DNA of 64,000 bases from Spirochaetota bacterium (GTDB taxonomy: Bacteria; Spirochaetota; Brevinematia; DTOW01): positions 1-64,000 of the forward strand of contig JANXAC010000001.1 of NCBI GenBank assembly GCA_025061835.1, in the 5' to 3' direction. Positions 9,102 to 18,241 of this stretch are shown here, piece after piece. A program made the translations under genes and the position numbers. Under the pieces are notes generated by a model, which did no database searches, was not told where the DNA came from, and saw only the letters and a program-made list of their open reading frames with translations. Numbering within the stretch: the stretch's first letter is position 1; each line of letters begins with the position of its first letter.

Positions 9102-10706
9102 ATGATAGACAAAGAGGTTTTGAGGACGCTCCCTGAAAGTCCAGGTGTGTATATAATGTATAGTGAGACTGGAGAGGTTGTGTATATCGGTAAGTCAATC
9201 AATTTGAAAAACCGTGTTTCTTCCTATTTTACTTCAAAAAACCATTCAAGAAGGATACAAAATCTAGTGAATAGAGTTGAGAAGATAGACTACATTGTTG
9301 TGAATAATGAAGCAGAAGCATTAATACTTGAGGCAAACCTTATAAAAAAACACAAACCTAGATACAACATTCTGATGAAAGATAGCAAATTTTATCCTTT
9401 CGTTAAGATGTCAAAAGATGACTTTCCTTACATAAACGCAACAAGGAAGTATGAACCAAGCAAAGTGTTTGAATATTTTGGACCTTACACTGACAGTAGT
9501 CTTCCCTATAAACTAGTTGATGTGATACAGCGGGTATTTAAATTGAGGACTTGTAGAAAAATGCCGAAAAAGGCATGTCTAAATTACTATATCGGTAGAT
9601 GTTCCGCTCCTTGTATAGGTATTATCTCAATTGAGGAATACACAAAAGATGTTGAGAATGCTAAAAAAGTTCTAAAAGGTGAGATAGACGAGGTAATATC
9701 GCTTCTAAAAGAAGAGATGTTAAAGTCATCAAAGGAGTTGAATTTTGAAAAAGCGGCGCACTTGAGAGACAGCATAAAGGTTCTTTCTGAACTTGAGTCA
9801 CAGAAACAGTTTGTGTTTTCAACAGATGAAGGAATAACATCCGACTACATCGCTTCAACAGAGAATGAAGAGCTTGTGAATTTTTACCTAGCACATATGA
9901 TAAATGGTAAGTTTATAGGTAAGCAGAGTATCACATTTAACAAAAATGATGAAGAGAATCCTATTGAGAAGTTTTTATCAATAATCTACCTAGAAAGGGA
10001 TGAACCCGTTTCTGTAAGTAGAGTTTGTGTTGAAAGTAAGATATTTAATGGAGTCTCCTCGTTTTTTGAGAAGGTAGGTTCTGGTTTTTCTGATACAGTT
10101 GTTATCACAGCCTCTGACGAGACCGACAGGAAGATACTGGAAATTTGTAGGAAAAATTCTGAACTTCTACTGAATGAACACTCTGCTAGGATGGATATGG
10201 AGAACAAAGAATTAGATGAACTATGTAAAGTTTTAGGTATTGAAAGTGTTTCAGTAATTGACGGTTTTGACATAGCGAACTATGGAGATGAAGTTGCAGT
10301 TGGCTCTAGCGTTAGGTTCATTGATGGGATGCCCTCAAAGAAGAATTATAGGATCTTCAAGATTAGAACTGTTGTTGGACAAAACGACTTTGGGATGATA
10401 AAGGAGATAGTGTATAGAAGGTATAAAAGAGAGATTGAGACGGGTAATTTACCAGACCTTATAGTGATTGATGGTGGAATTGGACAACTAAATTCAGCAA
10501 TATCATCACTAGAAGAACTCGGGCTAAACATACCAATCATCTCTATTGCAAAGCAAGAAGAGAAAATATATACAAGAGATGGTAATGAAATAGTGCTACC
10601 TAGAAATTCGTATGCGTTGAGGTTAATCCAAAGGATAAGAGATGAAACACATAGGTTTGGTAACTCTTTTGTAAGAAACCTGAAGTCAAGACAGTTGAGG
10701 AAGTAG
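9102..10706 (+). CDS. uvrC: Excinuclease ABC subunit C, short form
   Basis: Dual-incision nuclease of nucleotide excision repair. Present in order: GIY-YIG nuclease (residues about 12-95, GVYIMYSETGEVVYIGKS), a cysteine cluster near 149-173 (RTCRKMPKKACLNYYIGRC and a following APC, four Cys), the UVR domain for UvrB contact near 200-235 (ELNFEKAAHLRDSI), and the RNase H-like domain from about 370 (IDGFDIAN, PDLIVIDGG, DETHRFG) with its catalytic Asp and His. The protein then stops at LKSRQLRK, so the tandem helix-hairpin-helix DNA-binding domain found at the end of most UvrC proteins is missing. 534 residues against about 600. No remnant of it occurs in the 74 bases before the next gene. TATATT ends 7 bases before the ATG. 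Confidence 0.95.
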   Translation: MIDKEVLRTLPESPGVYIMYSETGEVVYIGKSINLKNRVSSYFTSKNHSRRIQNLVNRVEKIDYIVVNNEAEALILEANLIKKHKPRYNILMKDSKFYPFVKMSKDDFPYINATRKYEPSKVFEYFGPYTDSSLPYKLVDVIQRVFKLRTCRKMPKKACLNYYIGRCSAPCIGIISIEEYTKDVENAKKVLKGEIDEVISLLKEEMLKSSKELNFEKAAHLRDSIKVLSELESQKQFVFSTDEGITSDYIASTENEELVNFYLAHMINGKFIGKQSITFNKNDEENPIEKFLSIIYLERDEPVSVSRVCVESKIFNGVSSFFEKVGSGFSDTVVITASDETDRKILEICRKNSELLLNEHSARMDMENKELDELCKVLGIESVSVIDGFDIANYGDEVAVGSSVRFIDGMPSKKNYRIFKIRTVVGQNDFGMIKEIVYRRYKREIETGNLPDLIVIDGGIGQLNSAISSLEELGLNIPIISIAKQEEKIYTRDGNEIVLPRNSYALRLIQRIRDETHRFGNSFVRNLKSRQLRK

Positions 10707-10780
10707 ATAACTTATTCTAATAACCTATGCAAGACCTTTTGTAGAAATGACCTTCTAGTAGCGGTTAAAATAGTAAGTCT

Positions 10781-11983
10781 ATGAATTTTGAGGAGATTGT
10801 TTTTCTTGACAAGGAGTATATCCTTCCATTCTATTCTAGGTTTAACATAGGATTTAGAAGAGGGAAAGGGTGCTATCTGTATGGGTATGATGGTAAGAAA
10901 TATCTTGACTTTACATCAGCGATAGGAGTTATGAATTTCGGTCATTCAAACAAGTTTATATTGAAGGCTTTGAGAAAACAGTCTTCTAAACTAATGACTA
11001 CATCAAACCTTTTCCACTCCGAAGAGAGGGTTAAGTTAGCAAAACTTTTGGTTGATATATCTTTTGATGGAGGTGTTTTCTTTTCAAACAGTGGTGCTGA
11101 AGCAAATGAGGCTGCTATTAAAATAGCGAGATTTTTTGGGAAAACGATCCACAAGGATAAATATATAATTCTGTCATTGAAAGGTTCTTTTCACGGTAGA
11201 ACGCTTGCGACTATAACTGCAACAGGACAGGCAAAGTATCAAAAAAATCTAGAACCATTACCTTCAGGTTTTGAGTATGTTGAATACAACGATTGTGATG
11301 ATCTTGAGAGTAAGTTTAACGATAGAGTATGCGCTATTTTTCTTGAGGCTATACAAGGAGAGGGTGGAGTTAGACCTTTAAGTTATGAGTTTGTCAGGAA
11401 GGTTGAACAACTTGCGAAGAAGTATAATGCTTTAATAGTTTTTGATGAAGTTCAGACAGGTATAGGTAGGACAGGGAAGTATTTTGGTTATCAACATTAT
11501 GACATCCAACCTTCTATCATAACACTATCAAAAGCATTAGGTGGGGGATTACCGATAGGCGCTACAATACTGGGAAGAGAGTATTTCAATGTCTGTGAGG
11601 TTGGGATGCATGCATCAACGATGGGGGGTAACCAGCTATCTACTGCCGTTGCTCTTGCTACTCTGAAACTACTTACGGATACCAACATTTTGTCAAGAGT
11701 AGAATACCATAGTAGTATACTATTTTCTGAATTAAAGGAACTACAAAAGTCTTTCACTTTCATAAGAGAAGTGAGAGGTAAGGGACTTATGATAGGTGTA
11801 GATATTGATGAAAGTGTTAAGGTGATGGATATAATAAATAAATTGATAGAAGAATGTATCTTAACACTCAGGTCAGGTGAGAATACTTTGAGATTACTAC
11901 CACCACTTGTTATAACCGAGAAAGAAATAAACCTGTTTATAAAAGCATTTAAAAAAGTGCTGTCAAAGATAAAAATGAATTGA
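10781..11983 (+). CDS. argD: Class III aminotransferase, acetylornithine/ornithine type
   Basis: PLP-dependent aminotransferase of about 400 residues, the length of ArgD and ornithine aminotransferase. Visible landmarks: FTSAIGVMNFGHSN near 46, the PLP phosphate-binding SNSGAEANEAAIK near 103, KGSFHGRTLATITATGQ, LEAIQGEGGV, IVFDEVQTGIGRTGKYFGYQ near 220, and the Schiff-base lysine in LSKALGGGLPIGA near 250. The family works on N-acetylornithine, ornithine, 4-aminobutyrate or related amines, and sequence alone does not settle which. No arg genes are adjacent. TAAAAT ends 9 bases before the ATG and there is no Shine-Dalgarno, so the mRNA may be leaderless. Confidence 0.8.
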   Translation: MNFEEIVFLDKEYILPFYSRFNIGFRRGKGCYLYGYDGKKYLDFTSAIGVMNFGHSNKFILKALRKQSSKLMTTSNLFHSEERVKLAKLLVDISFDGGVFFSNSGAEANEAAIKIARFFGKTIHKDKYIILSLKGSFHGRTLATITATGQAKYQKNLEPLPSGFEYVEYNDCDDLESKFNDRVCAIFLEAIQGEGGVRPLSYEFVRKVEQLAKKYNALIVFDEVQTGIGRTGKYFGYQHYDIQPSIITLSKALGGGLPIGATILGREYFNVCEVGMHASTMGGNQLSTAVALATLKLLTDTNILSRVEYHSSILFSELKELQKSFTFIREVRGKGLMIGVDIDESVKVMDIINKLIEECILTLRSGENTLRLLPPLVITEKEINLFIKAFKKVLSKIKMN

Positions 11984-12061
11984 ATAGCCCTATTCAAAAG
12001 GATTTAATCAAACCGAAATTGAAGAGACGAAAGTATTAATACTTTAATGAAATCTTATGGA

Positions 12062-12076
12062 GGGGGATGTACCCCC
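12062..12076 (-). terminator. Hairpin after the acidic protein gene
   Basis: GGGGG-ATGTA-CCCCC, a five-pair GC stem 26 bases beyond the stop codon of the acidic protein. The trailing minus-strand sequence TCCATAAGATTTCATT is only moderately T-rich. Its G5/C5 stem resembles the terminators after hsp20 and groEL in this window. Confidence 0.5.
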
Positions 12077-12102
12077 GAATGAATATTTGTTGAGGATCTT
12101 TA

Positions 12103-12333
12103 CTATTCTTCTTCGTCTTCAAACTCCTCATCTTCAAACTCTTCGCTTGTGTCTTCAAATTCCTCATCTTCATAATCTTCAAACAGATTTTCATCTTCAA
12201 ACTCATCATCCTCAATATTTTCAAACTCATCGTCAAAGTCCTCTTCATCAAAGCTCTCATCCTCAAAATCTTCCTCATCTCCTGTTAATAGTATGAATGG
12301 GTAAGAAGGGTTACTATCTAGGTTTTCCCTCAT
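12103..12333 (-). CDS. Small, extremely acidic protein with DEEFED repeats
   Basis: 76 residues. About 20 N-terminal residues of ordinary composition (MRENLDSNPSYPFILLTGD) are followed by a tail made almost only of Asp, Glu and Phe, with recurring units such as DEEFED, EDYEDEEFED and SEEFEDEEFED. The start has a near-perfect ribosome site (AAGGAGGAGC), which supports a real gene over a shadow frame. The overlapping frames on both strands lack such a site. It stands alone between the aminotransferase and tRNA-Asn, followed by a G5/C5 hairpin. No family is recognised. A highly charged acidic tail could mimic nucleic acid, bind cations or bind a basic protein, but this is speculation. The C-terminal tail of DnaB in this window carries the same DEEFED motif. 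Confidence 0.7.
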   Translation of the reverse strand: MRENLDSNPSYPFILLTGDEEDFEDESFDEEDFDDEFENIEDDEFEDENLFEDYEDEEFEDTSEEFEDEEFEDEEE

Positions 12334-12418
12334 AACGCTCCTCCTTTTGTAGAATGATTGTGAAGAATTAGACGAAGTTTTTCAACAATTTCTTAAAACT
12401 TCTAGTTAAATCCAGAAT

Positions 12419-12448
12419 TTGACAAAGATTATATTGATTTTTTAAACT
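12419..12448 (+). promoter_or_regulatory. Promoter for tRNA-Asn
   Basis: A consensus -35 TTGACA (12419-12424) is followed after 18 bases by TAAACT (12443-12448). The predicted start lies about 30 bases upstream of the mature tRNA. Confidence 0.5.
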
Positions 12449-12485
12449 AATTGTTAGACCAAAACTAAATTACAAACTATAACTT

Positions 12486-12558
<73 letters not shown>

Positions 12559-12775
12559 ATAGTTTTAACCTTACAAACCAGAAACCTTTGGAAAGAAAAA
12601 TTAAAATTCGCTTTTCTTCATCCACTGTGATTTGAGAATTGTTTGGATAAGTTTATGAACACGAGGTATTCAGGATATCAACAGAATACCAAACTATTGA
12701 CTAAACTTCAGATCTATATCAATTTGAAAAAATATACTTTCCTTATACACCATTAGGATAGTTTGAGTAGCAAGT

Positions 12776-13873
12776 ATGAGCAAGATAGATGTTCTTGTCG
12801 TTGATGATTCAGCACTCATGAGAAAGATGATAAGTGATATACTTTCGTCTCACCCTATGATAAATCCGAAAGACACAGCGATAAATGGCAAAGTTGCTCT
12901 GAATAAACTAAAGAAGAACACTTACGATGTTATTCTACTTGACATAGAAATGCCAGATATGGATGGGATACAGTTTCTTGAGGAGTATGCGAAACTTAAT
13001 ATTGACCTTCCCGTAATAATACTATCCTCGTTTGCGAAAAGAGGAGCAGAGATAACAATCAAGGCATTATCGCTAGGGGCGAAGGACTTCATCACCAAAC
13101 CATCAGGTCCTATATCTATGGATATAGAGAAAGTAAGAAACGAAATTTTAGAAAAAGTTCTGGTTTGGGGTGTGAAAAGAACTTCATCAATAAGACAAGG
13201 AGTTGAAATAACTCCGTCGTTAGCAGTAGTTGAAAGTAAACCAATAACATTTGAGAATCCACCTATTAACGAAGTTGTATCTAAGAAAAGAATAAAACCT
13301 AAACTTATAGCAATAGGTATATCAACTGGAGGTCCTCCAACAATAAGAAAGTTTCTGTCTAGTATTGGAAACCAACTCCCAGTAGGAATGGTTATAGCAC
13401 AGCATATGCCAGAGTTTTTTACAGCAGAGTTTGCTAAATCTTTATCAAACTCGTATCCCCATTTTTCAGTTGTTGAATCCAAAGATTTTGAACTTATTCT
13501 ACCAAATAAGATAATCGTTGCTAGGGGTGGGAAACACATAGTAGTTGGTTTGATGGAAGGCAAGGTGTTTGTTAGAAATGTTGATGATGGTAGGTTCTCT
13601 TTCAGACCTTCTGTAGATCTGTTCTTTGATAGTATTGCCGAAAACATAGGTAAGGATGCTATAGCCATAATTATGACAGGTATGGGGTCTGACGGTAGTA
13701 AGGGGCTTAAAAAACTTCACGATGCTGGTGCTATAACTATCGCGCAGGGCGAGAAGTCTTCAGTAATATTCGGTATGCCCAAGAGTGCGATAAGAAACGA
13801 AGCAGTTGACTTTGTGTGGGAAATAGAAGAGATGGGACATAACTTAAATCATCTACTTTCGTTACTTTTATAG
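12776..13873 (+). CDS. cheB: Chemotaxis protein-glutamate methylesterase CheB
   Basis: 365 residues. Removes methyl groups (and deamidates Gln) on chemoreceptors, resetting adaptation. The N-terminal receiver domain (1-125) has the acidic pair in VVDDSALMRKM, the phospho-acceptor Asp near 56 in VILLDIEMPDMDG and the late Lys in DFITKPSG. The C-terminal esterase domain starts near 178 and holds the catalytic triad: Ser in IGISTGGPP, His in AQHMPEFF, and Asp in MTGMGSDGSKGL. It is not beside cheR, cheA or receptor genes here. Its 3' end overlaps that of the convergent diguanylate cyclase by 6 bases. It fits the flagellar genes elsewhere in the window: the organism swims and adapts chemotactically. 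Confidence 0.96.
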   Translation: MSKIDVLVVDDSALMRKMISDILSSHPMINPKDTAINGKVALNKLKKNTYDVILLDIEMPDMDGIQFLEEYAKLNIDLPVIILSSFAKRGAEITIKALSLGAKDFITKPSGPISMDIEKVRNEILEKVLVWGVKRTSSIRQGVEITPSLAVVESKPITFENPPINEVVSKKRIKPKLIAIGISTGGPPTIRKFLSSIGNQLPVGMVIAQHMPEFFTAEFAKSLSNSYPHFSVVESKDFELILPNKIIVARGGKHIVVGLMEGKVFVRNVDDGRFSFRPSVDLFFDSIAENIGKDAIAIIMTGMGSDGSKGLKKLHDAGAITIAQGEKSSVIFGMPKSAIRNEAVDFVWEIEEMGHNLNHLLSLLL

Positions 13874-14725
13874 ATCCTTATTCCATGCTACTGTTCTATT
13901 CTTACCTCTAAGTTTTGCAGTGTATAAAGCCTTATCTGCAAGCTCAACAAGATGAGCAGGGTCCCTACTATCGGTAGGAAATTCACTTATACCAATACTG
14001 ACTGTAGCAGACAATCCTTTTTCATTAAGAGCCTCTTCAAGTTTCCTCTTTATCCTACTTATAAATGCTATTGCACCTGCTTTGCTAGTCTCCGGAAGTA
14101 GTATAATAAATTCATCACCACCATATCTACAAATAGTGTCCTCAGCTCTCTTATTCAAATCTATTACCTTTGCTACAGTCTTTATGACTAAATTACCTTT
14201 ATCATCCCCGTATTTCGCGTTTATACTCTTAAGGTCATCAATATCAATGAGTGCCAAAGAGAATACCAAATTATACCTTTCCGATCGCCTAGTCTCACTC
14301 CACAGAGCTTCCTTGAAATATCTGTAATTATAAACTCCAGTCATCTCATCAACATACACCTTCATTTCAGACGAGTCATACAGGAATATCTCAATTACAA
14401 CAGGATTTTTGAGAACATCATTGTTATAAGTAAAGTAATCAATCACAGAAGTTCTTACACTTATATTCCTTCCTAGTTTTGCGGATAACTCTTTATGTCT
14501 CTGGATAATCTTTGACCAATGCTCTTTTGCTAAATCTTCCGAGAACTCAAGATGTGAAATAATATACAACAGCGCAGAAAAAAAGTTTTCTTTATCCTTT
14601 GGGTCACTAACAGATTCATATAAGCCTTGTATCTCATCAAAAAAAGTCTCTCCAAGGTTATACTCTTGATTAAGTAAATCAACTATCCTCTGTCTTAACA
14701 GTTTGCTTATCTTTCTCTCAAGCAT
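13868..14725 (-). CDS. Diguanylate cyclase (GGDEF domain)
   Basis: Makes cyclic di-GMP. Residues 1-120 are a helical region without a recognised sensor domain or membrane span. Residues about 125-285 are a complete GGDEF domain: MTGVYNYRYFKEAL, LIDIDDLKSINAKYGDDKGN, the active-site RYGGDEFIILLPE near 200, and VSIGISEFP with DKALYTAKLRGKNR at the end. The intact GGDEF signature suggests an active enzyme. No RxxD inhibitory site is evident at the usual spacing. I prefer the ATG at 14725 over a TTG nine bases upstream: TAAGAT ends 8 bases before the ATG and neither start has a Shine-Dalgarno. Convergent with cheB, overlapping its end by 6 bases. Confidence 0.92.
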   Translation of the reverse strand: MLERKISKLLRQRIVDLLNQEYNLGETFFDEIQGLYESVSDPKDKENFFSALLYIISHLEFSEDLAKEHWSKIIQRHKELSAKLGRNISVRTSVIDYFTYNNDVLKNPVVIEIFLYDSSEMKVYVDEMTGVYNYRYFKEALWSETRRSERYNLVFSLALIDIDDLKSINAKYGDDKGNLVIKTVAKVIDLNKRAEDTICRYGGDEFIILLPETSKAGAIAFISRIKRKLEEALNEKGLSATVSIGISEFPTDSRDPAHLVELADKALYTAKLRGKNRTVAWNKDL

Positions 14726-14777
14726 AATAACCAATCTTATTTTTATTTGATTTCAAGGAATGGAATCAAATTAAATA

Positions 14778-15221
14778 GTGAAAAATATGTCCTTGATTGA
14801 GAGAGTGATGTTAAGCCTGTTCCTTATTGTTTTAATCAACCACCAAACTATTTCCCCTTTGAGTAAAACTAATGTGTATATTATCAATGAGAGAGGAACG
14901 AATATATTTCTATGTGAGGTTGCAAAATCACCAGATCAGTGGCAAAGGGGACTTATGTATAGAAAAACAATGAATACCAACGAGGGTATGCTCTTTATAT
15001 TCCCTTATTCCTCATATATTCCGTTTTGGATGAAGAATACCTACTTGAGTCTAGCAATAATATTCGTTGATGAAGAAAATGAGGTTGTGGATGTTTTCTA
15101 CCCAAAACCTCTCTCAACCAACAGTGTTTATCCATCAAAACCTTCCAAGTATGTTCTTGAAATACTCTCAAATGTTTCAACCAAGATCAATGTAAAAAGA
15201 GGTGATATAGTATTGTTTTAA
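14778..15221 (+). CDS. DUF192 family exported protein
   Basis: 147 residues with an N-terminal hydrophobic segment (VMLSLFLIVLI) that serves as signal peptide or anchor. The body carries the DUF192 signature: QRGLMYRKTM, GMLFIFPYS, FWMKNTYLSLAIIFVDEENEVVDV, then SKYVLEI near the end. DUF192 proteins are small beta-barrel-like proteins of the envelope with no settled function. The start may be GTG at 14778 or ATG at 14787. The ATG has TAAATA ending 9 bases upstream. It stands alone, between the divergent cyclase and the convergent ABC transporter gene. Confidence 0.88.
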   Translation: MKNMSLIERVMLSLFLIVLINHQTISPLSKTNVYIINERGTNIFLCEVAKSPDQWQRGLMYRKTMNTNEGMLFIFPYSSYIPFWMKNTYLSLAIIFVDEENEVVDVFYPKPLSTNSVYPSKPSKYVLEILSNVSTKINVKRGDIVLF

Positions 15222-15421
15222 GTTAGATGTTCTGAAAAATTTAGGGTATGAGGTCAGATACGAGAGTGTCTTGAGTTATTCAAATTATCAACTTCCGAGT
15301 AAGATGGGAAGTATAGAAACAAAATCCTTGACAGTCTAGCAATGTTTTTAAATAACTATTCGGTAAAGTTCCTTCCCCGCAAGTATTGTAGATATCTTAA
15401 TACTCTACGTAATTCAAAAAC

Positions 15422-17119
15422 CTAACTTACATAACTAGAAAATAATTTAAAGTATTCACCGCCTCTGCTTATTAATTCTTCATGCTTACCAATCTCAACT
15501 ATCCTACCTTCTTTCAGGACTACTATTTTGTCTGCTATAAATATTGTTGATAGTCTGTGCGCTATTATTATAGTTGTGTATCTGCCTTTTATCTTGTTGA
15601 AAGTGTCTGCTATAAAAGACTCGGAGAGAGGGTCTAACGAAGAAGTAGGTTCGTCAAGTATAAGTATTCTAGGTTTTCTAACCAATGCTCTTGCTAGTGC
15701 TATTCTTTGCTTTTCTCCTCCGGATAGTTTGATACCACTCTCACCAAGAAGTGTATCATACTTTCTAGGTAGTTTTTCTATGAACTCGTGGGCATTTGCT
15801 AATACAGATGCTTCAACTATTTCGTCAATACTAAATTCCCCTCCGAATGCTATGTTTTCTTTAACTGTCGTTGAGAAGATTATAACATCCTGTGGCACGA
15901 TAGCAAGATGTTTTCTATACTCTTTAAGGTCATAATCTCTGATATCCAAACCTCCTACAAACAGGTTTCCTCTGGTAGGTGTAATGAAGCCCATAACGAG
16001 TGAAACCAATGTAGTTTTACCACTACCTGAAGGCCCCACCAGAGCAACCATCTCACCATCATTTATCTTGAGATTGATGTCTTTAAGAACATAATTTTCA
16101 CTTTCGTATGAAAAGTATAAGTTTCTAAATTCTATCTCACCATTCTTTAAGGTTTCGTATCCTTCGCCACTAGTCTCATCCTCAAGGAGTAAAAGTTTGT
16201 GTATTCTTTCCAGTGCTGTAAGAGACCTCTGAAAGAGGACGAACTGACTTCCCAGTATTGATAGTGGTTGAGATAGAAAGAAGATAGTTGCTATAAACGT
16301 TGCAAAGTTTTCGTAAGTCAGTTCTCCGTTTTTTATCTCAAAAGCACCAACTACTATTACTGCGACAACTGCTAAAGCACCGAAAAAGTCTGAAATTGGA
16401 ACAGGTAAAACGCTAAACCTAGTGAATTTTATCTGTGATGAAGTGTATTGAGAACTGTAAGTTAGGAATTTTTCTCTAAAGTTATCCTCAACACCGAACC
16501 CTTTTATAGTTTCTATTCCTCTTATGGACTCACTCATCAGGGATGTGGCGTCTGAAATCCTGCTTTGGATATCTTCTGAGATTTTTTTGGATAGATTACC
16601 AACCACAAGGACTATTACGAATACTGGAGCGATAGCAAGAATAACTATGGATAATTTTAGACTCGTGTAGAAGAGAAGTAGTATACATCCAAGTATTATA
16701 AGGGGGTTTTTCACAAGTTCTAGAAAACCTGTAGATATGAAACTCTCCAGGACCTGAACATCGTTTAGGATGTTTGAAATGAACTCACCACTACTTTTCT
16801 GTCTGAAGAGTATAGGTTTTATGGTAGTAAGTTTATTGAAAAGTTCATTTCTTATACTAAACACAACCTTCTGTGCTAGCACTACGATTGAGAGTGAAGA
16901 AAAGTATTTTGAAAGAGACCATAGGACTATTATAGGAGCACCAATTAGGACGACCTGTAATGTGTTATCAATCAGAGTTTTAGGATTGAAAATACTTCCT
17001 ATTACTCTACCTGCTAAAATCGGTAGGATTACCGTTGTAAATGTAGTTATAAGAGTAAGAAAAATGCTTAATGTTAGAAGGACTCTGTGTTTTACTAAAT
17101 ATTTGAGTAGTAACTTCAT
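15422..17119 (-). CDS. ABC exporter, fused permease and ATPase (MsbA/MdlB type)
   Basis: 565-residue half-transporter. Residues 1-310 are a six-helix type I ABC exporter membrane domain. Residues about 325-565 are the ATPase: Walker A GPSGSGKTTL near 361, Q-loop IVPQDVI, signature LSGGEKQRIALARAL near 463, Walker B ILILDEPTSSLD, and switch histidine in IIAHRLST. Works as a dimer in the inner membrane. Members export lipids, peptides or drugs, and the substrate is not evident. Its ATG overlaps the stop of the upstream GlsB-type gene (TAATG), so the two are translationally coupled. The ATPase motifs are all intact. Confidence 0.92.
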   Translation of the reverse strand: MKLLLKYLVKHRVLLTLSIFLTLITTFTTVILPILAGRVIGSIFNPKTLIDNTLQVVLIGAPIIVLWSLSKYFSSLSIVVLAQKVVFSIRNELFNKLTTIKPILFRQKSSGEFISNILNDVQVLESFISTGFLELVKNPLIILGCILLLFYTSLKLSIVILAIAPVFVIVLVVGNLSKKISEDIQSRISDATSLMSESIRGIETIKGFGVEDNFREKFLTYSSQYTSSQIKFTRFSVLPVPISDFFGALAVVAVIVVGAFEIKNGELTYENFATFIATIFFLSQPLSILGSQFVLFQRSLTALERIHKLLLLEDETSGEGYETLKNGEIEFRNLYFSYESENYVLKDINLKINDGEMVALVGPSGSGKTTLVSLVMGFITPTRGNLFVGGLDIRDYDLKEYRKHLAIVPQDVIIFSTTVKENIAFGGEFSIDEIVEASVLANAHEFIEKLPRKYDTLLGESGIKLSGGEKQRIALARALVRKPRILILDEPTSSLDPLSESFIADTFNKIKGRYTTIIIAHRLSTIFIADKIVVLKEGRIVEIGKHEELISRGGEYFKLFSSYVS

Positions 17120-17397
17120 TATCTATTTGACGGATTTATCCTTGCTGCTATGTAGAGAACTATGGAAGCACCAAGTAATACCGCTATGAAGTTTATGTTT
17201 GTCCCCATCACCAAAAAATTCACAATGTAGCCGAGATAGTAGAAACCAATTACTCCTCCTAAAATGGAGAGGGCTATTGCCCCCCAATACCCGAGTAGAA
17301 CCGATTTACCGTAGAACCTTTCACTTACAAAATTCCAGATAAAACCAAATGCAGCACTAACTGCTATAACTATCAGCAAACTCAAAAGGAAGTCCAT
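17119..17397 (-). CDS. GlsB/YeaQ-like small membrane protein (transglycosylase-associated family)
   Basis: 92 residues with three hydrophobic helices. The sequence LLGYWGAIALSILGGVIGFYYLGYI has the Gly-rich pattern of the GlsB/YeaQ/YmgE family, small inner-membrane proteins often linked to stress but without a known reaction. The chosen ATG at 17397 has a strong ribosome site (GGAGGTAG). A longer frame reaching 17484 lacks one and adds a polar, non-membrane leader, so it is rejected. The stop codon overlaps the ATG of the ABC exporter, which suggests coupled translation and a shared membrane role. Confidence 0.8.
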   Translation of the reverse strand: MDFLLSLLIVIAVSAAFGFIWNFVSERFYGKSVLLGYWGAIALSILGGVIGFYYLGYIVNFLVMGTNINFIAVLLGASIVLYIAARINPSNR

Positions 17398-17731
17398 ACT
17401 TCTACCTCCAGAAGAGATTCTAAATGATATTGTTTTATGGATACTAAATAAAGAGTTCTTATCGTAATAGATCCTAAAATTCACAGCTAGGTGTAGTTTC
17501 TTTTTTCACTTACAGTTTAAATTCCCTTCTTAACAATCACTTTAGAAATTGGAACAAAGTTAAATTCGGGGACTAACAGATACCATGAATAATCAGAATT
17601 TAGGAGTTTGACCTACTCACATAATGAAAACTATTGTTCTACAGTATCAAAACCACATCCTAAGATAATAATAAGTATAGGATTTGAAAAAAGAAACTAA
17701 AGTATATATTTTTAAAGAGGATAATTTTATC

Positions 17732-18241
17732 ATGCAAAAGGATAAGACTATCAACCACCAAGAAATTGAAAAGATTGTCAAGAGTGTTGTATTTGCGACT
17801 GTAAAAAACAACCCTGAATATAAAACAATCATATCAGACCTTATACAGGAAGGAATACTTAAGGCGATGGAAGCAATTGATAAGTTTGATCCCTCCAAAG
17901 GAGCGAGTTTCAAAACATTCATAAGAAAGTGTGTTAAAAACGAGATTATAAACCATTTAAAGAATCTATCAAAGCACAAGTCCTATGAGTTAACCGAAGA
18001 TCTTGATATAATTGACAATAAGTCTTCAAACTACGACCTAGAAATTCTAGAGCAACAGATACGAAATTTTATTGAGACTAATAGAGATTTGTTTTCTGAA
18101 GAAGATATAGAGATACTTAACCTTAGAATGATGGGATACAAGTACGAAGAGATAGCTATCAAAATAGGTAAAACCAAAAAATATGTTGACAACGCAATAC
18201 AGAGAATAAAAAGAATTATATCTAAAAAGTTTGGCATATGA
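17732..18241 (+). CDS. Sigma-70 family RNA polymerase sigma factor, small
   Basis: 169 residues from the ATG at 17732, which follows AAAGAGGATAATTTTATC. An upstream TTG at 17684 is possible but less likely. Region 2 lies about 15-85 (DLIQEGILKAMEAIDKFDPSKGASFKTFIRK, the SxGxxFxTFxxx(C/W) pattern of sigma-70 region 2). Region 4, a helix-turn-helix, lies about 125-165 (LNLRMMGYKYEEIAIKIG and VDNAIQRIKRII). Region 3 is absent, as in SigH-like or ECF-like alternative factors. No anti-sigma factor is adjacent. The stop codon overlaps the ATG of ftsQ (ATGA), so the two are coupled. A role in controlling envelope or division genes is possible but only inferred. Confidence 0.88.
   Translation: MQKDKTINHQEIEKIVKSVVFATVKNNPEYKTIISDLIQEGILKAMEAIDKFDPSKGASFKTFIRKCVKNEIINHLKNLSKHKSYELTEDLDIIDNKSSNYDLEILEQQIRNFIETNRDLFSEEDIEILNLRMMGYKYEEIAIKIGKTKKYVDNAIQRIKRIISKKFGI

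Noticed and set aside
11497-11997. A 166-residue open frame antisense to the aminotransferase
   Set aside because: Lies wholly inside a well-supported gene on the other strand. No ribosome site or recognisable domain.
12057-12296. Open frames on both strands overlapping the acidic protein
   Set aside because: They read the same repetitive DNA in other frames, giving Leu/His/Gln-rich or Met/Lys-rich low-complexity sequence without a ribosome site. The frame from 12333 has AAGGAGGAGC.
12922-13668. A 248-residue open frame antisense to cheB
   Set aside because: It mirrors conserved CheB codons, has no ribosome site and its protein resembles no family. Long antisense frames are expected opposite genes of this codon use.
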